From Cyanobium sp. CACIAM 14 (lineage in GTDB: Bacteria > Cyanobacteriota > Cyanobacteriia > PCC-6307 > Cyanobiaceae): a stretch of DNA of 64,000 nt. Position numbers and translations under genes: made by a program. The stretch's first letter is position 1. Each line of letters starts with the position of its first letter. The notes beneath the pieces are model-generated. The model made no database searches and was not told the origin of the DNA. It was given only the letters and a program-made list of their open reading frames with translations. The DNA lies in NCBI GenBank assembly GCA_000708525.1, contig JMRP01000004.1, positions 105,714 through 169,713 on the forward strand. Direction: 5' to 3'. Below, in pieces: positions 43,593 to 54,078 of this stretch.

Positions 43593-44546
43593 TCAGTAGC
43601 GCAGACTCAGCCGCCGGACGATCCACTGGGCCATCACGTTCACGATGAAGGTGAGCACCATCAGGATCAGGGCCGCATACATCAATGCCGAGACCTGGAT
43701 GCCGTCGGCTTCCCCGAACTGGTTGGCGAGCATCGAGGAGATCGTGTTGCCGGGCGCCAGCAGGGAAAAACTGAAGTTGAGCGAATTGCCGATGATCATC
43801 GTCACCGCCATGGTCTCCCCCATCGCCCGCCCAAGGGCGAGCATGACGCCGCCGGTGATGGCGGAGACCGCCGCCGGCAGGATCACGTTGAAGATGGCCC
43901 CCCAGCGGGTGGTGCCCACGCCGTAGGCCCCCTGGCGCAGTTCGACAGGCACCTGATTGAGGGCGTCCCGGGAGATGGCGGTGATGATCGGCAGCACCAT
44001 CACCACCAGGATCAGTACCGCCGGGGCGGTGCCCGGGCCCTGGGGTTCGGTGCTGAAGAAGGGCATCCATCCGAGGGTCCGATGGAGAAGCGAGAGGGCC
44101 GGGCGAATGGCGGGCTCCATCACGAAGATCGCCCAGAGGCCGAGCACCACCGAGGGAATGGCCGCCAGCAGCTCCACCATCAGTCCGATCACCTCCCGCA
44201 GCCGGCGGGGGATCAGGTCCTCCGTGATGAAGATCGCCGTGCCAAGCCCCAGGGGCACGGCGATCAGAAGAGACAGGATCGAGGTGACGAGGGTGCCGTA
44301 GATGGCGACGAAGGCCCCGTACTGGCTGTTGACCGGATTCCAGGAGGAAGACGTCAGGAACCTGAGGCCGAAGGTGGCGATGGCCTCATGGGCTCCCTGG
44401 AAGACGGTGAGGAAGATCGCCAGCAGGATGACGGCCACCGAGCCGGCCAGCACCAGGGTGAGCTGGCGGAAGCCGATGTCGGTGAGTTTCTCGGCGGGCG
44501 GTCGCCGCCGCAGGGTGAAGGCGTCGATGGTGGATGGGCTCCGCAT
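43593..44546 (-). CDS. pstC: Phosphate ABC transporter permease PstC
   Basis: A 317-aa permease, first gene of the pstCAB unit. After a basic N-terminus come six helices. The characteristic FGLRFLTSSSWNPVNSQYGAFVAIYGTLVTSILSLLIAVPLGLGTAIFI, LLAAIPSVVLGLWAIFVM and the EAA loop QVPVELRQGAYGVGTTRWGAIFNVILPAA identify PstC. Upstream, on the minus strand, a Pho-box-like 11-bp repeat lies about 60 bp before the ATG, which predicts induction by phosphate starvation through PhoB (SphR). pstS is absent nearby. Confidence 0.95.
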   Translation of the reverse strand: MRSPSTIDAFTLRRRPPAEKLTDIGFRQLTLVLAGSVAVILLAIFLTVFQGAHEAIATFGLRFLTSSSWNPVNSQYGAFVAIYGTLVTSILSLLIAVPLGLGTAIFITEDLIPRRLREVIGLMVELLAAIPSVVLGLWAIFVMEPAIRPALSLLHRTLGWMPFFSTEPQGPGTAPAVLILVVMVLPIITAISRDALNQVPVELRQGAYGVGTTRWGAIFNVILPAAVSAITGGVMLALGRAMGETMAVTMIIGNSLNFSFSLLAPGNTISSMLANQFGEADGIQVSALMYAALILMVLTFIVNVMAQWIVRRLSLRY

Positions 44547-44591
44547 GCGGGAAAGGGTCGATGGACGCGATCAGCCCAGTGGAATTCCCAA

Positions 44592-44628
44592 TCATGCTCG
44601 GCCACGCCGTTTAAGCTCGGTTTAACGG
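44592..44628 (-). promoter_or_regulatory. Pho-box-like direct repeat and -10 for pstC
   Basis: On the plus strand GTTTAAG (44609-44615) and GTTTAAC (44620-44626) repeat with an exact 11-bp period. Read on the minus strand this is GTTAAAC-N4-CTTAAAC, which resembles the cyanobacterial SphR/PhoB box (repeats of PyTTAAPyPy spaced by 3 bp). A -10-like CATGAT lies about 12 bp closer to pstC. The site is in the divergent region shared with the dnaK-like gene. Confidence 0.65.
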
Positions 44629-44682
44629 TGGACGGGCTCCGGTAGCGTTGGGCCCCCAACAGCCTCCAGCAGAAGACCTTTC

Positions 44683-46842
44683 ATGGGGCGCATCGTCGGC
44701 ATCGATCTGGGCACCACCAATTCGGTGGTGGCCGTGCTCGAAGGCGGGCGTCCCCAGGTGATCGCCAATGCCGAGGGGGGGCGCACCACCCCCTCGGTGG
44801 TGGGGTTCAGCCGCGATCAGGAGCTGCTGGTGGGCCAGCTGGCCCGGCGTCAGCTCGTGCTCAACCCCCGCAACACCTTCGCCAACCTCAAGCGCTTCGT
44901 CGGCCGCAGCTGGGACGAACTGGACGAGGTGAGCCTGGGGGTCCCCTACAGCGTGCGGGCCAACGACCAGGGCAACGTGCGCGTGATCTGCCCAGCCACC
45001 GAAAGGGAGTACGCCCCGGAGGAGCTGGTGGCCTCCATCCTGCGCAAGCTGGTCGACGATGCCACCACCTATCTGGGGGAGCCGGTGGAGGCGGCGGTGA
45101 TCACCGTGCCGGCCTACTTCAACGACGCCCAGCGCCAGGCCACCCGTGACGCGGGCCGCCTGGCCGGCATCGCCGTGGAGCGGATCCTCAACGAGCCCAC
45201 CGCGGCGGCCCTGGCCTACGGCTTCGACCGCAGCACCGTGAAGCGGGTGCTGGTGTTCGACCTCGGCGGCGGCACCTTCGACGTGTCGGTGCTGCGCATC
45301 GCCAACGGCGTCTTCGACGTCATGGCCACCAGCGGCGACACCCAGCTCGGCGGCAACGACTGGGACCGGCGCATCGTCGACTGGGTGGCCGAAGCCTTCC
45401 TCAAGGAGCACGGCATCGACCTGCGCCGCGACCGGCAGGCCCTGCAGCGGCTCACCGAAGCCGCCGAGAAGGCCAAGGAGGAGCTGTCGGGCGTGCAGAG
45501 CACCCCCATCTCCCTGCCGTTCATCGCCACCGGCCCCGAGGGGCCGCTGCACATCGAGACCACCCTGGAGCGGGGCACCTTCGAAAGCCTCTGCCCCGAT
45601 CTGCTCGACCGGCTGCTGCGCCCCGTGCAGCGGGCCCTGAGGGACTCGGGGCTGAGCGCCGATGCCATCGACGACGTGGTGCTGGTGGGGGGCTCCACCC
45701 GGATGCCCATGGTGCAGGAGATGGTGCGCACCTTGATCCCCAGGGAGCCCTGCCAGTCGGTCAATCCCGACGAGGTGGTGGCCATCGGCGCGGCGGTGCA
45801 GGCCGGCATCCTCACCGGCGAACTGCGCGACCTGATGCTGAACGACGTCACGCCCCTCTCCCTCGGCCTGGAGACCATCGGCGGTGTGATGAAGGTGCTG
45901 ATTCCCCGCAACACCCCCATCCCGGTGCGCAAGTCCGATCTGTTCAGCACCTCAGAGGCGAACCAGTCGTCGGTGGAGATCCACGTGCTGCAGGGTGAAC
46001 GCCAGATGGCCGAAGGCAACAAGTCGCTGGGGCGTTTCCGGCTCTCCGGCATCCCGCCCGCCCCGCGCGGGGTGCCCCAGGTGCAGGTGTCCTTCGACAT
46101 CGACGCCAACGGTCTGCTGCAGGTCTCCGCCACCGACCGCACCACGGGCCGTCAGCAGAGCGTCTCCATCCAGGGAGGCTCCAACCTCAGCGAGGAGGAG
46201 ATCAATCGGCTGCTGGAGGAGGCGGAGCGCAAGTCGGTGGAGGACCGCCGCAAGCGGGCGGCCATCGACCGCCGCAACCGCGCCCAGACCCTGGTGGCCC
46301 AGGCGGAACGCCGACTGCGGGATGCCGCCCTGGAGCTGGGGCCCTACGGGGCCGAGCGCCAGCAACGGGCCGTGGAGCTGGCCCTGCGGGATGTCCAGGA
46401 GGTGCTGGCCGAGGAGGATTCCCCCGACCTCGACCTGGCCGTGAGCCAGCTCCAGGAGGCGCTCTTCGGTCTCAACCGCCGCCTGCTGGGAGAACGCCGC
46501 TCGGAGGGGGGCCCCCTCAAGGGTCTGAAGAACACCCTGGGCTCCCTCAAGGACGAGCTCTTCTCCGACGACGACTGGGACGACTGGGGTGGATCGGGCC
46601 GTGCCGATCCCTGGGCCAGCCCTCCCCGGCTGCCCCAGCGAGACCCCTATCCGCTCAATCGCTTCGCCGAGCGGGAAGCCCGCTATGACGACGACTACCC
46701 CTCGCGGCGCTCGGAGAACGGCCGCTCCTGGGATCGGCCGGAGTCCACCGGGCGGGATGCCGGCAGCTGGGAGCCTGCCGAACGGCACCGCCCGCGGCGG
46801 GGTGGCGGCATCGATCGCGATGATCCCTGGGCCGACGTCTGA
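44683..46842 (+). CDS. dnaK: Hsp70 chaperone, DnaK3-like with long C-terminal extension
   Basis: A 719-aa Hsp70. The nucleotide-binding domain shows [50 protein letters not shown] and [13 protein letters not shown]. The substrate-binding domain starts near [17 protein letters not shown]. Unlike housekeeping DnaK the lid is followed by a long charged tail (about residues 620-719) rich in Asp, Arg, Ser and Trp. This tail, and the dnaJ gene immediately downstream (5 bp), match the cyanobacterial DnaK3 type, which associates with membranes or ribosomes. The paralogue call is inference. It is divergent from pstC. Confidence 0.93.
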   Translation: MGRIVGIDLGTTNSVVAVLEGGRPQVIANAEGGRTTPSVVGFSRDQELLVGQLARRQLVLNPRNTFANLKRFVGRSWDELDEVSLGVPYSVRANDQGNVRVICPATEREYAPEELVASILRKLVDDATTYLGEPVEAAVITVPAYFNDAQRQATRDAGRLAGIAVERILNEPTAAALAYGFDRSTVKRVLVFDLGGGTFDVSVLRIANGVFDVMATSGDTQLGGNDWDRRIVDWVAEAFLKEHGIDLRRDRQALQRLTEAAEKAKEELSGVQSTPISLPFIATGPEGPLHIETTLERGTFESLCPDLLDRLLRPVQRALRDSGLSADAIDDVVLVGGSTRMPMVQEMVRTLIPREPCQSVNPDEVVAIGAAVQAGILTGELRDLMLNDVTPLSLGLETIGGVMKVLIPRNTPIPVRKSDLFSTSEANQSSVEIHVLQGERQMAEGNKSLGRFRLSGIPPAPRGVPQVQVSFDIDANGLLQVSATDRTTGRQQSVSIQGGSNLSEEEINRLLEEAERKSVEDRRKRAAIDRRNRAQTLVAQAERRLRDAALELGPYGAERQQRAVELALRDVQEVLAEEDSPDLDLAVSQLQEALFGLNRRLLGERRSEGGPLKGLKNTLGSLKDELFSDDDWDDWGGSGRADPWASPPRLPQRDPYPLNRFAEREARYDDDYPSRRSENGRSWDRPESTGRDAGSWEPAERHRPRRGGGIDRDDPWADV

Positions 46843-46847
46843 GCGAC

Positions 46848-47834
46848 GTGAGCCACACCCCCGCTGCGGATTCGCCGGCGACCGCCTTTCCCGATCACTG
46901 GGCGGTGCTCGGGCTCAGGCCCGGCGCCGATGCGGCCACCATCAAGCGCGCCTTCCGCCAGCAGGCCCGCCGCTGGCATCCGGATCTCAACGGCAACGAT
47001 CCGGTGGCGGAGGCACGCTTCAAGCAGGTCAACGAGGCCTATGCCGTCCTCTCCGATCCGGCCCGGCGCCGGGCCTGGGAAGCCGGCGAGGGCCAGGACG
47101 CCGCCGGCGGCGACGTGGATCCCTTCGCCAGCGGCTTCCCCAGCTTCGAGGACTACCTGGAGCACCTCTTCGGCCACGGCCGCCGCAGCGGGCCGCCATG
47201 GGAGGAGGACAGCGTGTCGCCGGCGGATCACCGGGGCTTCGTTGACGACGCGGTCGCCCCGGACCATGCCGCCGCGGCCGGGGTGACCACCACGGCGGCG
47301 ACGCCGCCACCGGTGGTGGCGGCCGCGGACGAGGAGACCCTGGTGCCCCTGACACCCGAGCAGGCCCTCGCCGGCCAGCGGCTGGAGCTGGAGCTCCGCG
47401 ACGGCACGGTGGTGGAGGTCTGGACGCCGCCGCTGGCGGGGGATGGCTGGCGGTTGCGACTGGCGGGGGTGGCCGCCGGCGGGGCGGACCATTTCCTGCA
47501 GCTGCGGGTGCGCACGGAGGAGGGGCTGCGCATCGACGGACTGCGGGTGCATTACCAGCTCGATCTCCATCCCGCCGATGCCGCCCTCGGCTGCCACGTG
47601 GTGGTGCCCACCCTGGAGGGACCGGTCCGGCTTCGAGTGCCACCGGGGTCCTCCAGCGGCCGGCTGCTGCGGCTGCGGCACCGGGGTCAGGTGCTGGGGG
47701 AGCGGCGCGGCGACCAGCTGGTGGAGGTGCGCATCGTCGTGCCCGCCCACCCCACCGAGGCGGAGGAGGCCCTGTTCCGGCGACTGCGGGAACTCGACCT
47801 GGAGCGCTCCGCCACCGCCGTTGACGATGGATGA
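46848..47834 (+). CDS. dnaJ: DnaJ-family co-chaperone without zinc finger
   Basis: A 328-aa protein from a GTG. The N-terminal J domain has the HPD triad in FRQQARRWHPDLNGND, which stimulates Hsp70 ATPase. A linker follows (residues 75-165, FGHGRRSGPPWEEDS; Pro/Ala-rich) and then a C-terminal substrate-binding beta domain (GWRLRLAGVAAGG; GCHVVVPTLEGPVRLRVPPGSSSGRLLRLRHRG). The Cys-rich zinc domain is missing, so it is a type II/CbpA-like DnaJ. Position right after the DnaK3-like gene makes it the dedicated partner. Confidence 0.92.
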   Translation: MSHTPAADSPATAFPDHWAVLGLRPGADAATIKRAFRQQARRWHPDLNGNDPVAEARFKQVNEAYAVLSDPARRRAWEAGEGQDAAGGDVDPFASGFPSFEDYLEHLFGHGRRSGPPWEEDSVSPADHRGFVDDAVAPDHAAAAGVTTTAATPPPVVAAADEETLVPLTPEQALAGQRLELELRDGTVVEVWTPPLAGDGWRLRLAGVAAGGADHFLQLRVRTEEGLRIDGLRVHYQLDLHPADAALGCHVVVPTLEGPVRLRVPPGSSSGRLLRLRHRGQVLGERRGDQLVEVRIVVPAHPTEAEEALFRRLRELDLERSATAVDDG

Positions 47835-47864
47835 GACACTGGCCTGCACTCCACCCCTGACGCC

Positions 47865-48305
47865 GTGACAGCCAGCGGTCCTCCACCCAAGCCGGTGCAC
47901 GTGCTGCTGTTCGATCCAGGCAGCGAGCAGGAAGGGATCCACTCCCTCGAGCTCGGCGGGCGCACGGTGGTGCTGCTGTTCGAGGACCCGGACGACGCGG
48001 AGCGCTACGCGGGCCTGCTCGAGGCCCAGGATTTCCCGATGCCCTGTGTCGAGGCCCTGGATCGGGAGGAGCTGGAGCGCTTCTGCGCCCAGGCGGGCTA
48101 CGAGGCCCGCTTCGTGCCGGCCGGTTTCCTGCCCAGAAGCGAGGAGGACAGGCTGCTGATCGCCCCCCCCGAACGCAACATGGACTTGAGCGGCTGGAAG
48201 GAGGAGCCGGCGGCGGCCGTCCTCCCCGGCGACGACGAGCCGGCGGAAGCACTCCCCGATCCCGAGCTGGAGGCCTTTCGCCGCCGCCTGGAAGGCCTGC
48301 TTTGA
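47865..48305 (+). CDS. DUF3110 protein
   Basis: A 146-aa protein from a GTG. The start PKPVHVLLFDPGSEQEGIHSLELGGRTVVLLFEDPDDAERYAGLLEAQDFP fits the DUF3110 family of cyanobacteria, which commonly lies next to the dnaK3/dnaJ pair. The C-terminal part is acidic and variable (EPAAAVLPGDDEPAEALPDPELE). No function is known. The stop overlaps the start of murQ by 4 nt (TTGA), so they are translationally coupled. Confidence 0.82.
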   Translation: MTASGPPPKPVHVLLFDPGSEQEGIHSLELGGRTVVLLFEDPDDAERYAGLLEAQDFPMPCVEALDREELERFCAQAGYEARFVPAGFLPRSEEDRLLIAPPERNMDLSGWKEEPAAAVLPGDDEPAEALPDPELEAFRRRLEGLL

Positions 48306-49288
48306 GCGATCCCTCCGGCCGCCCTTCCGGATTGGACTCCGGCGACCGGGGCCACCTGCTGACCGAGCGCCCCAACCCGGCCAGCGAGGAGCTGGACCGA
48401 CTGGCGACGGCGGACCTGGTGGACCTGTTCTGCCGCAACGATCTGCTGCCTCAGCAGGCGGTGGCGGCCGCCGCGCCGGCCCTCACGGCCGCGATCGACG
48501 CCATCGCCGCGCGGCTGGCGGCCGGCGGCCGGCTCTTCTACCTGGGGGCGGGCACGTCCGGCCGGCTCGGCGTGCTGGATGCCGCCGAGTGTCCGCCCAC
48601 CTTCTGCAGCCCGCCCGAGCTGGTTCAGGGGGTTCTCGCCGGCGGGGCAGCCGCCCTGCTACGCAGCTCCGAGGGGCTCGAGGACCTGCGTGAGGCGGGC
48701 CGTGACGATCTCATCGCCAGGGGGTTCTCTGCAGCCGACGCCCTGGTGGGCATCGCTGCCGGCGGCACCACGCCCTACGTGCTGGGGGGGCTGGAGCATG
48801 CCCGGGCCATCGGCGCCCTCGCCATCGCCCTGGCCTGCGTGCCCGCCGATCAGGCGGCCATGCCCTGCGACATCGACATCCGCCTGATCACCGGCCCCGA
48901 GCTGCTCACCGGCTCCACCCGGCTGAAGGCGGGCACGGCCACCAAGATGGCCCTCAACATCCTCTCCACCGGCGTGATGGTGCGGCTCGGGAAGGTGTTC
49001 GGCAATCGGATGGTGGATGTGGCGGTCACCAACAGCAAGCTGGAGGACCGGGCGCTGCGCATCCTGCGGGACCTGGCCGGAGTCCCCCGCCAGGAGGGCA
49101 CCGACCTGCTGCGGCGGGCGCAGGGATCGGTGCGGCTGGCGCTGCTGATGGCGGCCTCCGGTCTGGAGGCGGCGGAGGCCCGGGCGGCCCAGGAGCGGCA
49201 TGGTCCCGGGCTGCGCCGCACGCTGGAGGCCCTCGGCGTCAGCCTGCCACCGGCGTCTCCCCCTGCTTCGCCGTCTCCATTGCCTTGA
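48302..49288 (+). CDS. murQ: N-acetylmuramic acid 6-phosphate etherase
   Basis: A 328-aa SIS-domain enzyme that cleaves the lactyl ether of MurNAc-6-P during peptidoglycan recycling. Motifs are LLTERPNPASEELDRLATADLVDLF, FYLGAGTSGRLGVLDAAECPPTFCSPPELVQG, IGIAAGGTTPYVLGGLEHAR (SIS loop) and TRLKAGTATKMALNILSTGVMVRLGKVFGNRMVDV. It starts at TTG (48302). The 3' end overlaps the convergent mtnP gene by 50 bp. Confidence 0.94.
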   Translation: MSDPSGRPSGLDSGDRGHLLTERPNPASEELDRLATADLVDLFCRNDLLPQQAVAAAAPALTAAIDAIAARLAAGGRLFYLGAGTSGRLGVLDAAECPPTFCSPPELVQGVLAGGAAALLRSSEGLEDLREAGRDDLIARGFSAADALVGIAAGGTTPYVLGGLEHARAIGALAIALACVPADQAAMPCDIDIRLITGPELLTGSTRLKAGTATKMALNILSTGVMVRLGKVFGNRMVDVAVTNSKLEDRALRILRDLAGVPRQEGTDLLRRAQGSVRLALLMAASGLEAAEARAAQERHGPGLRRTLEALGVSLPPASPPASPSPLP

Positions 49289-50225
49289 ACGGGCCCCAGT
49301 AGGTCGCGGTGAACAGCTCGGTGCGCTCCCGGGTGGCGGGCGGCACCTGCTCCGCCGGTGTCATCAGGGCGTCCTGGAGCGCGTGATGGGCGGTGCTGCG
49401 GGGGCGCAGGGCGGCCACCCGCTCGGCGGCCAGTCGCACGATCTGCTGGGCCAGGGCGGCATTGGCGCGGAGGTTGTCGATCACCAGATCCACGGTGACC
49501 GCATCATGCATCGCGTGCCAGCAGTCGTAGTCGGTCACCATCGCCAGGGTGGCGTAGGCCATCTCCGCCTCCCGGGCCAGCCGTGCTTCGGTGTGGTTGG
49601 TCATGCCGATCACGGCGCAGCCCCAGGAGCGGTAGAGCTCCGATTCGGCCCTGGTGGAGAAGGCGGGCCCCTCCATGCAGAGATAGGTGCCGCCGCGGTG
49701 CAGCTGGCGGCCCTGGGGCATGAGGCTGTCGCTGACGTCGGCGAGAATCCGCGACAGGACCGTGCAGTAGGGATCGGCGATGCCCACGTGGGCCACCAGT
49801 CCGTCGCCGAAGAAGGTGAGGGGCCGCTGGTGGGTGCGATCGATGAACTGATCCGGCACGAGCATGTCGAGCGGCCGCACCTGCTCCTGGAGCGAGCCGA
49901 CGGCCGAGACCGACAGGATCCAGCGTACGCCGAGGGAGCGCAGCGCCCAGAGGTTCGCCCGGTAGGGAACCTCGCTGGGGGTGAAGGTGTGATGACGACC
50001 ATGGCGGGCCAGGAAGACCACCTCCAGATCGCCGATGCGACCGATCCGCAGGCTGTCGGAGGGGGTGCCGTAGGGCGTCTGGAGCGTCACTTCGCGTACC
50101 TCCTCCAGACCGTCCATGGCGTAGAGCCCGCTGCCTCCGAGCACTCCGAGGCGGGCACGGGCCAGATCGGGACCCGGCCGGGCTGGAGCCTGGGCCGAGG
50201 GGGAGGTGGGCTCGTGGATGGCCAT
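49239..50225 (-). CDS. mtnP: S-methyl-5'-thioadenosine phosphorylase
   Basis: A 328-aa purine-phosphorylase enzyme, from the ATG at 50225, in the methionine salvage route. It shows [18 protein letters not shown] at the phosphate loop, [95 protein letters not shown], and the catalytic HDAV-containing end. The MTN-type SAVGSL and TNHTEARL loops favour methylthioadenosine. The track's 378-aa form adds an upstream leader overlapping the cyclophilin gene. It overlaps murQ at the 3' end. Confidence 0.92.
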   Translation of the reverse strand: MAIHEPTSPSAQAPARPGPDLARARLGVLGGSGLYAMDGLEEVREVTLQTPYGTPSDSLRIGRIGDLEVVFLARHGRHHTFTPSEVPYRANLWALRSLGVRWILSVSAVGSLQEQVRPLDMLVPDQFIDRTHQRPLTFFGDGLVAHVGIADPYCTVLSRILADVSDSLMPQGRQLHRGGTYLCMEGPAFSTRAESELYRSWGCAVIGMTNHTEARLAREAEMAYATLAMVTDYDCWHAMHDAVTVDLVIDNLRANAALAQQIVRLAAERVAALRPRSTAHHALQDALMTPAEQVPPATRERTELFTATYWGPFKAMETAKQGETPVAG

Positions 50226-50274
50226 GGAGGAGGGCTGCCCCGCAGGAATACAGTCGAAGTTTGCCTTCCCGCCC

Positions 50275-50715
50275 GTGACCAAGGCCCTGATGGACACCGA
50301 TGCCGGCCTGATCCGCATCGATCTGTTCGACGGCGACGCCCCCGGCACCGTGGCGAACTTCGTGAAGCTCTCCAAGGACGGCTTCTATGACGGCCTGGCC
50401 TTTCACCGGGTGATCGATGGCTTCATGGCCCAGGGAGGCTGTCCCAACACCCGCGAGGGCGCCCGCGGCATGCCCGGCACCGGCGGGCCTGGGTACACCA
50501 TCCCGTGCGAGATCAACGCCCGCAAGCACGAGGCCGGAACCCTCTCGATGGCCCATGCCGGGCGCAACACCGGTGGCAGTCAGTTCTTCCTCTGCCATGC
50601 TCCCCAGCCCCACCTCGATGGCCAGCACACCGTCTTCGGCCACACCGAGGACATGGACGTGGTGCTGGCGCTGAAGAACGGCAGCCGCATCCGCAAGGTC
50701 ACCATCGAGGCCTGA
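50275..50715 (+). CDS. Peptidyl-prolyl cis-trans isomerase, cyclophilin type
   Basis: A 146-aa cyclophilin from the GTG at 50275 (an ATG at 50290 is an alternative). [82 protein letters not shown] contains the cyclophilin active-site Arg and Phe and the QFF motif. No signal peptide, so cytoplasmic. It lies divergent from mtnP (49 bp). Confidence 0.93.
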   Translation: MTKALMDTDAGLIRIDLFDGDAPGTVANFVKLSKDGFYDGLAFHRVIDGFMAQGGCPNTREGARGMPGTGGPGYTIPCEINARKHEAGTLSMAHAGRNTGGSQFFLCHAPQPHLDGQHTVFGHTEDMDVVLALKNGSRIRKVTIEA

Positions 50716-51375
50716 AGCCTGGAGAGTCCATGGCGCCCATGGACTCCGTCGCCGGCCGGGAGGCCCGAACGAACGATCGGATCGTCCGCAACGACCCCAC
50801 AGATCGATCAGTTCTCCTTAACCAGTCGGGGGATGCCGCAACCCCCTGAAGCGTTATTTACGTAATTGTTCACATTGGCTGGGTGTTCCGCTTGAGGGTT
50901 CGCCAACCCGGACTGGCTGGGCTGCGCGGTCCAGCCTGTCCGTGCGACGAAACTGAACCAATCCCGAACGTCCTCGTCGGGACTTGGATTTGGTAGCAAT
51001 CAAGACAGCGTAAGGGTATTGGACGCTCACTTCTTGGTGATCCCGGTCACGTCTGGGGGTAAGCAACGACACTCCTCCCGGCGAAGGTTTCGGGCCTGTC
51101 CGGCCTCGAGTGATGACGATCTGCGGCCATTGGATGAACATCTTTTTACTCATATTTACGCATTATGCTTGCAGAATATATGCGGTAACCGACAGTCGTG
51201 TGAAGCACGTGTAATGCAGATCCGCTGCAGATCAGAAACATCTTTATACTAAGTCGGGTAAAGGCTTAAAGCGGCTTGAGCGGATCGATGTAGGTATGGA
51301 GCACGGCCCGGCTGAGGAATCTCCGCCTCGCCCTCCTGGGATTACAGGACTTTTCGTACCTTCATCCTCAGAAAC
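50716..51375. other. 660-bp, comparatively AT-rich intergenic region upstream of the repeat-protein gene
   Basis: No convincing gene. The ORFs 50854-51153 (minus) and 51019-51252 (plus) are low-quality. From about 50800 to 51260 the sequence is visibly less GC-rich than its surroundings and holds two near-identical 14-mers, AACATCTTTTTACT (51137-51150) and AACATCTTTATACT (51237-51250), exactly 100 bp apart. It is probably the regulatory region of the exported-protein locus. Confidence 0.6.
51216..51250 (+). promoter_or_regulatory. Candidate promoter with tandem GCAGATC operator-like repeat
   Basis: GCAGATC occurs at 51216-51222 and 51227-51233 with an 11-bp period, just upstream of TATACT (51245-51250), a good -10 match. 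There is no matching -35, so an activator binding the repeat could replace it. Predicted transcription would start near 51257, leaving a leader of roughly 118 nt before the ATG at 51376. Confidence 0.4.
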
Positions 51376-54078
51376 ATGACTGCCAACAACACCACCCGCA
51401 CCGTCGGGATCGAGAAGACCAAGATCGAGGTGGGCACCAGCACGACGGTGACGGCCTCGGCGGCATCCACCACGCCGGCCAAGGACGACGTGGTCTCCGG
51501 GGATGCCAGTGCCTCGGCGAACACCACCGCTCAGGCCGCCATCCTCAATAGCCAGATCAAGATCGGCACGGCCGGCACCCTGAACGCCACCGAGACCGGC
51601 TCGGTGGCCGCCACGGCCACCACCACCACCGGCGACGCCACGGCCAGCGCCAGCAATGACGGCCCCACCGGCGGCATCATCGGCCACCATCCCATCCAGA
51701 TCGGCACCGATGCGAAGGTGACGGCGATCGTCAACAACGACGCCTCGGCCGAGGCGACGGCGGTGGACGGCGCCACCAGTGCCACCGCCAACACCGGCAA
51801 GGTCTTCGGCATCAAGAACGTCGGACTTCAGGCCGGCAACGGCACGAGCCTGTCCGCCGATGCCACGGGCACCAACACCGCCACCGCCACCTCGGTGGGG
51901 CTTCCTCCCGGCACGGGTGCCGCCACCGCCACGGCCGGTGACTCCGGCGCCAAGGTGGTGGGCATCTACGGGAGCGGCGCCAAGATCATTTCACCCCCTC
52001 CAACGGACGGTGAAGCCTCCGCTGCGGCTGCGCCCTCAAGCGACAGCAGCAGCATGGATTCCTCCGGTCCCCTGAAGATCTCCTTCGGCAACAGCGGCAC
52101 CCTTTCGGCCTTCGGCACCGGAGGGTTCGACTCGAAAGCCAACAGCGTCACGGGCACCGCCGAGGCGTCGAGCCTGGCCAAGCTGGTGGCCGGCATCGCC
52201 GTGGGCGCGACCAAGGTCAAGATCGATGAGGGTGCTCCGGCCGATTCCACCCCGATCGTGAAGTCCCCGGGTGGCATGGCCATCAGCTTCGGCGAGAACG
52301 GCACCGTCGCCGCCCAGGGGCAGGCGGATGGCAGCGCCGCTGCCAGCACCACGACCGGCCATGCGGATGCCACCGTCGGCATCGACACGATCGGCGGCAT
52401 CGTCGATGTGAACAAGCTTCCCGGCGCCCCCACTCCCCCGGTGCCGGTGGGCGACACGACCCTCAGCATCGGCAAGAACGGTGACGTCCAGGCGGCAGCG
52501 GTGGGCACCGGCACCGCCGAGGCCACCTCGGTGACGGCACCTCCAGGCCTGGACGTGAGGGCCACCACCAACAACAGCAACGTGGTGGGCATCGCCATCG
52601 ACAAGCTGGCCATCGGTGCGGACGCCACCCGCCTCTATGCCGGCGCGGGCAGCACCCAGACCGCCACCGCCAAGAGCACCACCTCCGGCGGCGATCCGGT
52701 GGCCAGTGCGGCCAATGGCGACTTCGTGGCCGGCATCCACGGCACCACGGTAAAGGTGGGCCAGAACGCCACCGATCCCACCACCGAGGCCGTGCTTGGA
52801 GCCTCCGCCACCGCCACCGGCGTCACCACCACGGTGGGCAGCACCGCGAATGCCGGTGTCGGCTCCAAGGTGGTGGGCTTCAACCAGGGCAGCCTTTCCA
52901 TCGGAGAGAGCATCAAGGGCACCGGTGTGTTCAGCACCACCGGCACCTCCAACCTCGATGCCAGTGCCTCGGCGGTGACCGGGAACTCCACCGCCCAGGC
53001 CGGGGGCAGCGGCTCCAAGGTGATCGGCCTCAACCAGGCTCCCGTCGCCATCGGCAAGGCTGGCAGCGTCGATGCCTCCGGCAGCGGCAGCGTGGCCGCC
53101 ACCGCTCAGTCCGTGACGGGGGATTCCACCGCCGGCGCCGAGCAGAAGGCCCTGGGCATCAAGGACAGCAAGATCACCATCGGTACGGATGGCAACGTCA
53201 GCGGCGCCGCCGCCCTCACCGGTCAGTCCTCGGCGACCACCACCACCGGCAACGCCACGGCCAGCACCGACCTGGCGAGCAAGGGGATCGACAACGACGT
53301 GAAGATCGCCATCGGCCAGAAGGGCAACGTGACCGGCACGGCCGACGCCAAGGACCTCGGCACCCAGGCCTCCGCCGTGACGGGGGATGCCGACGCGAGC
53401 TCCCAGCTCAAGGCGATCGGCATCCATCTGGGTGCCGGCATCCCGATCTCCATCGGCACCACCGGTGACACCACCGGCACCGCCACGGCCTCGGCCCCCA
53501 GCGTGCTGGCCACCACCACCACCGGCAATGCCAGCCTCTCGGTGGACCAGAAGGTGGTGGGGATCAAGGGCAGCGGTGAGGACTACGGCATGTCCTCGCT
53601 CACCAAGGATGGGGGCAGCTCCATCGGCGCCGGCCTGTCCGGCAACATCGCGGGCTCCGGCACCGGCAGCGCCACCGGTAAGGCCAACACGGTCACCGGC
53701 GACGCCTCCGCCAGCACCGATGCCTTCATCGCCGGCATCAAGAAGGTCAACCTCTCCGCCGACAACGTCACGGCGAACGGGAGCGGCACCTACAGCACCT
53801 CCGCGACCGCGGTCACCGGGGATGCCAGCGCCGATTCCCACGTGAAGCTGGCGGGCCTGCTGGGCGACCACAACACCGCCAGCCTCGGCGGGAATCTCAC
53901 CGCCTCGGCGATCCTGAGCAACACCGTGCTGGCCACCACCGTGACCGGTGCGGCCACCGCCAACGCCTGCAGCGATGCGGTGGGCCTCAGCGGGTACCAC
54001 GTGAACATCCTGCAGAGCGGCAACATCACGGCCTCGGCGGTGAACACCTCCAGCGCCAGCGCGCAGACCGTGACGGTC
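51376..54078 (+). repeat. About 17 tandem protein-level repeats of 125-145 bp
   Basis: The VTGDASA-type element recurs at roughly 51497, 51628, 51768, 52145, 52350, 52680, 52972, 53110, 53240, 53375, 53515, 53690, 53812 and 53938. Copies are divergent at DNA level, so this is old duplication rather than recent expansion. Positions were read by eye and are approximate. Confidence 0.7.

Noticed and set aside
50854-51153. 99-aa minus-strand ORF in the AT-richer intergenic region
   Set aside because: Mixed basic composition, no domain, no ribosome site seen, and its start overlaps the candidate promoter elements.
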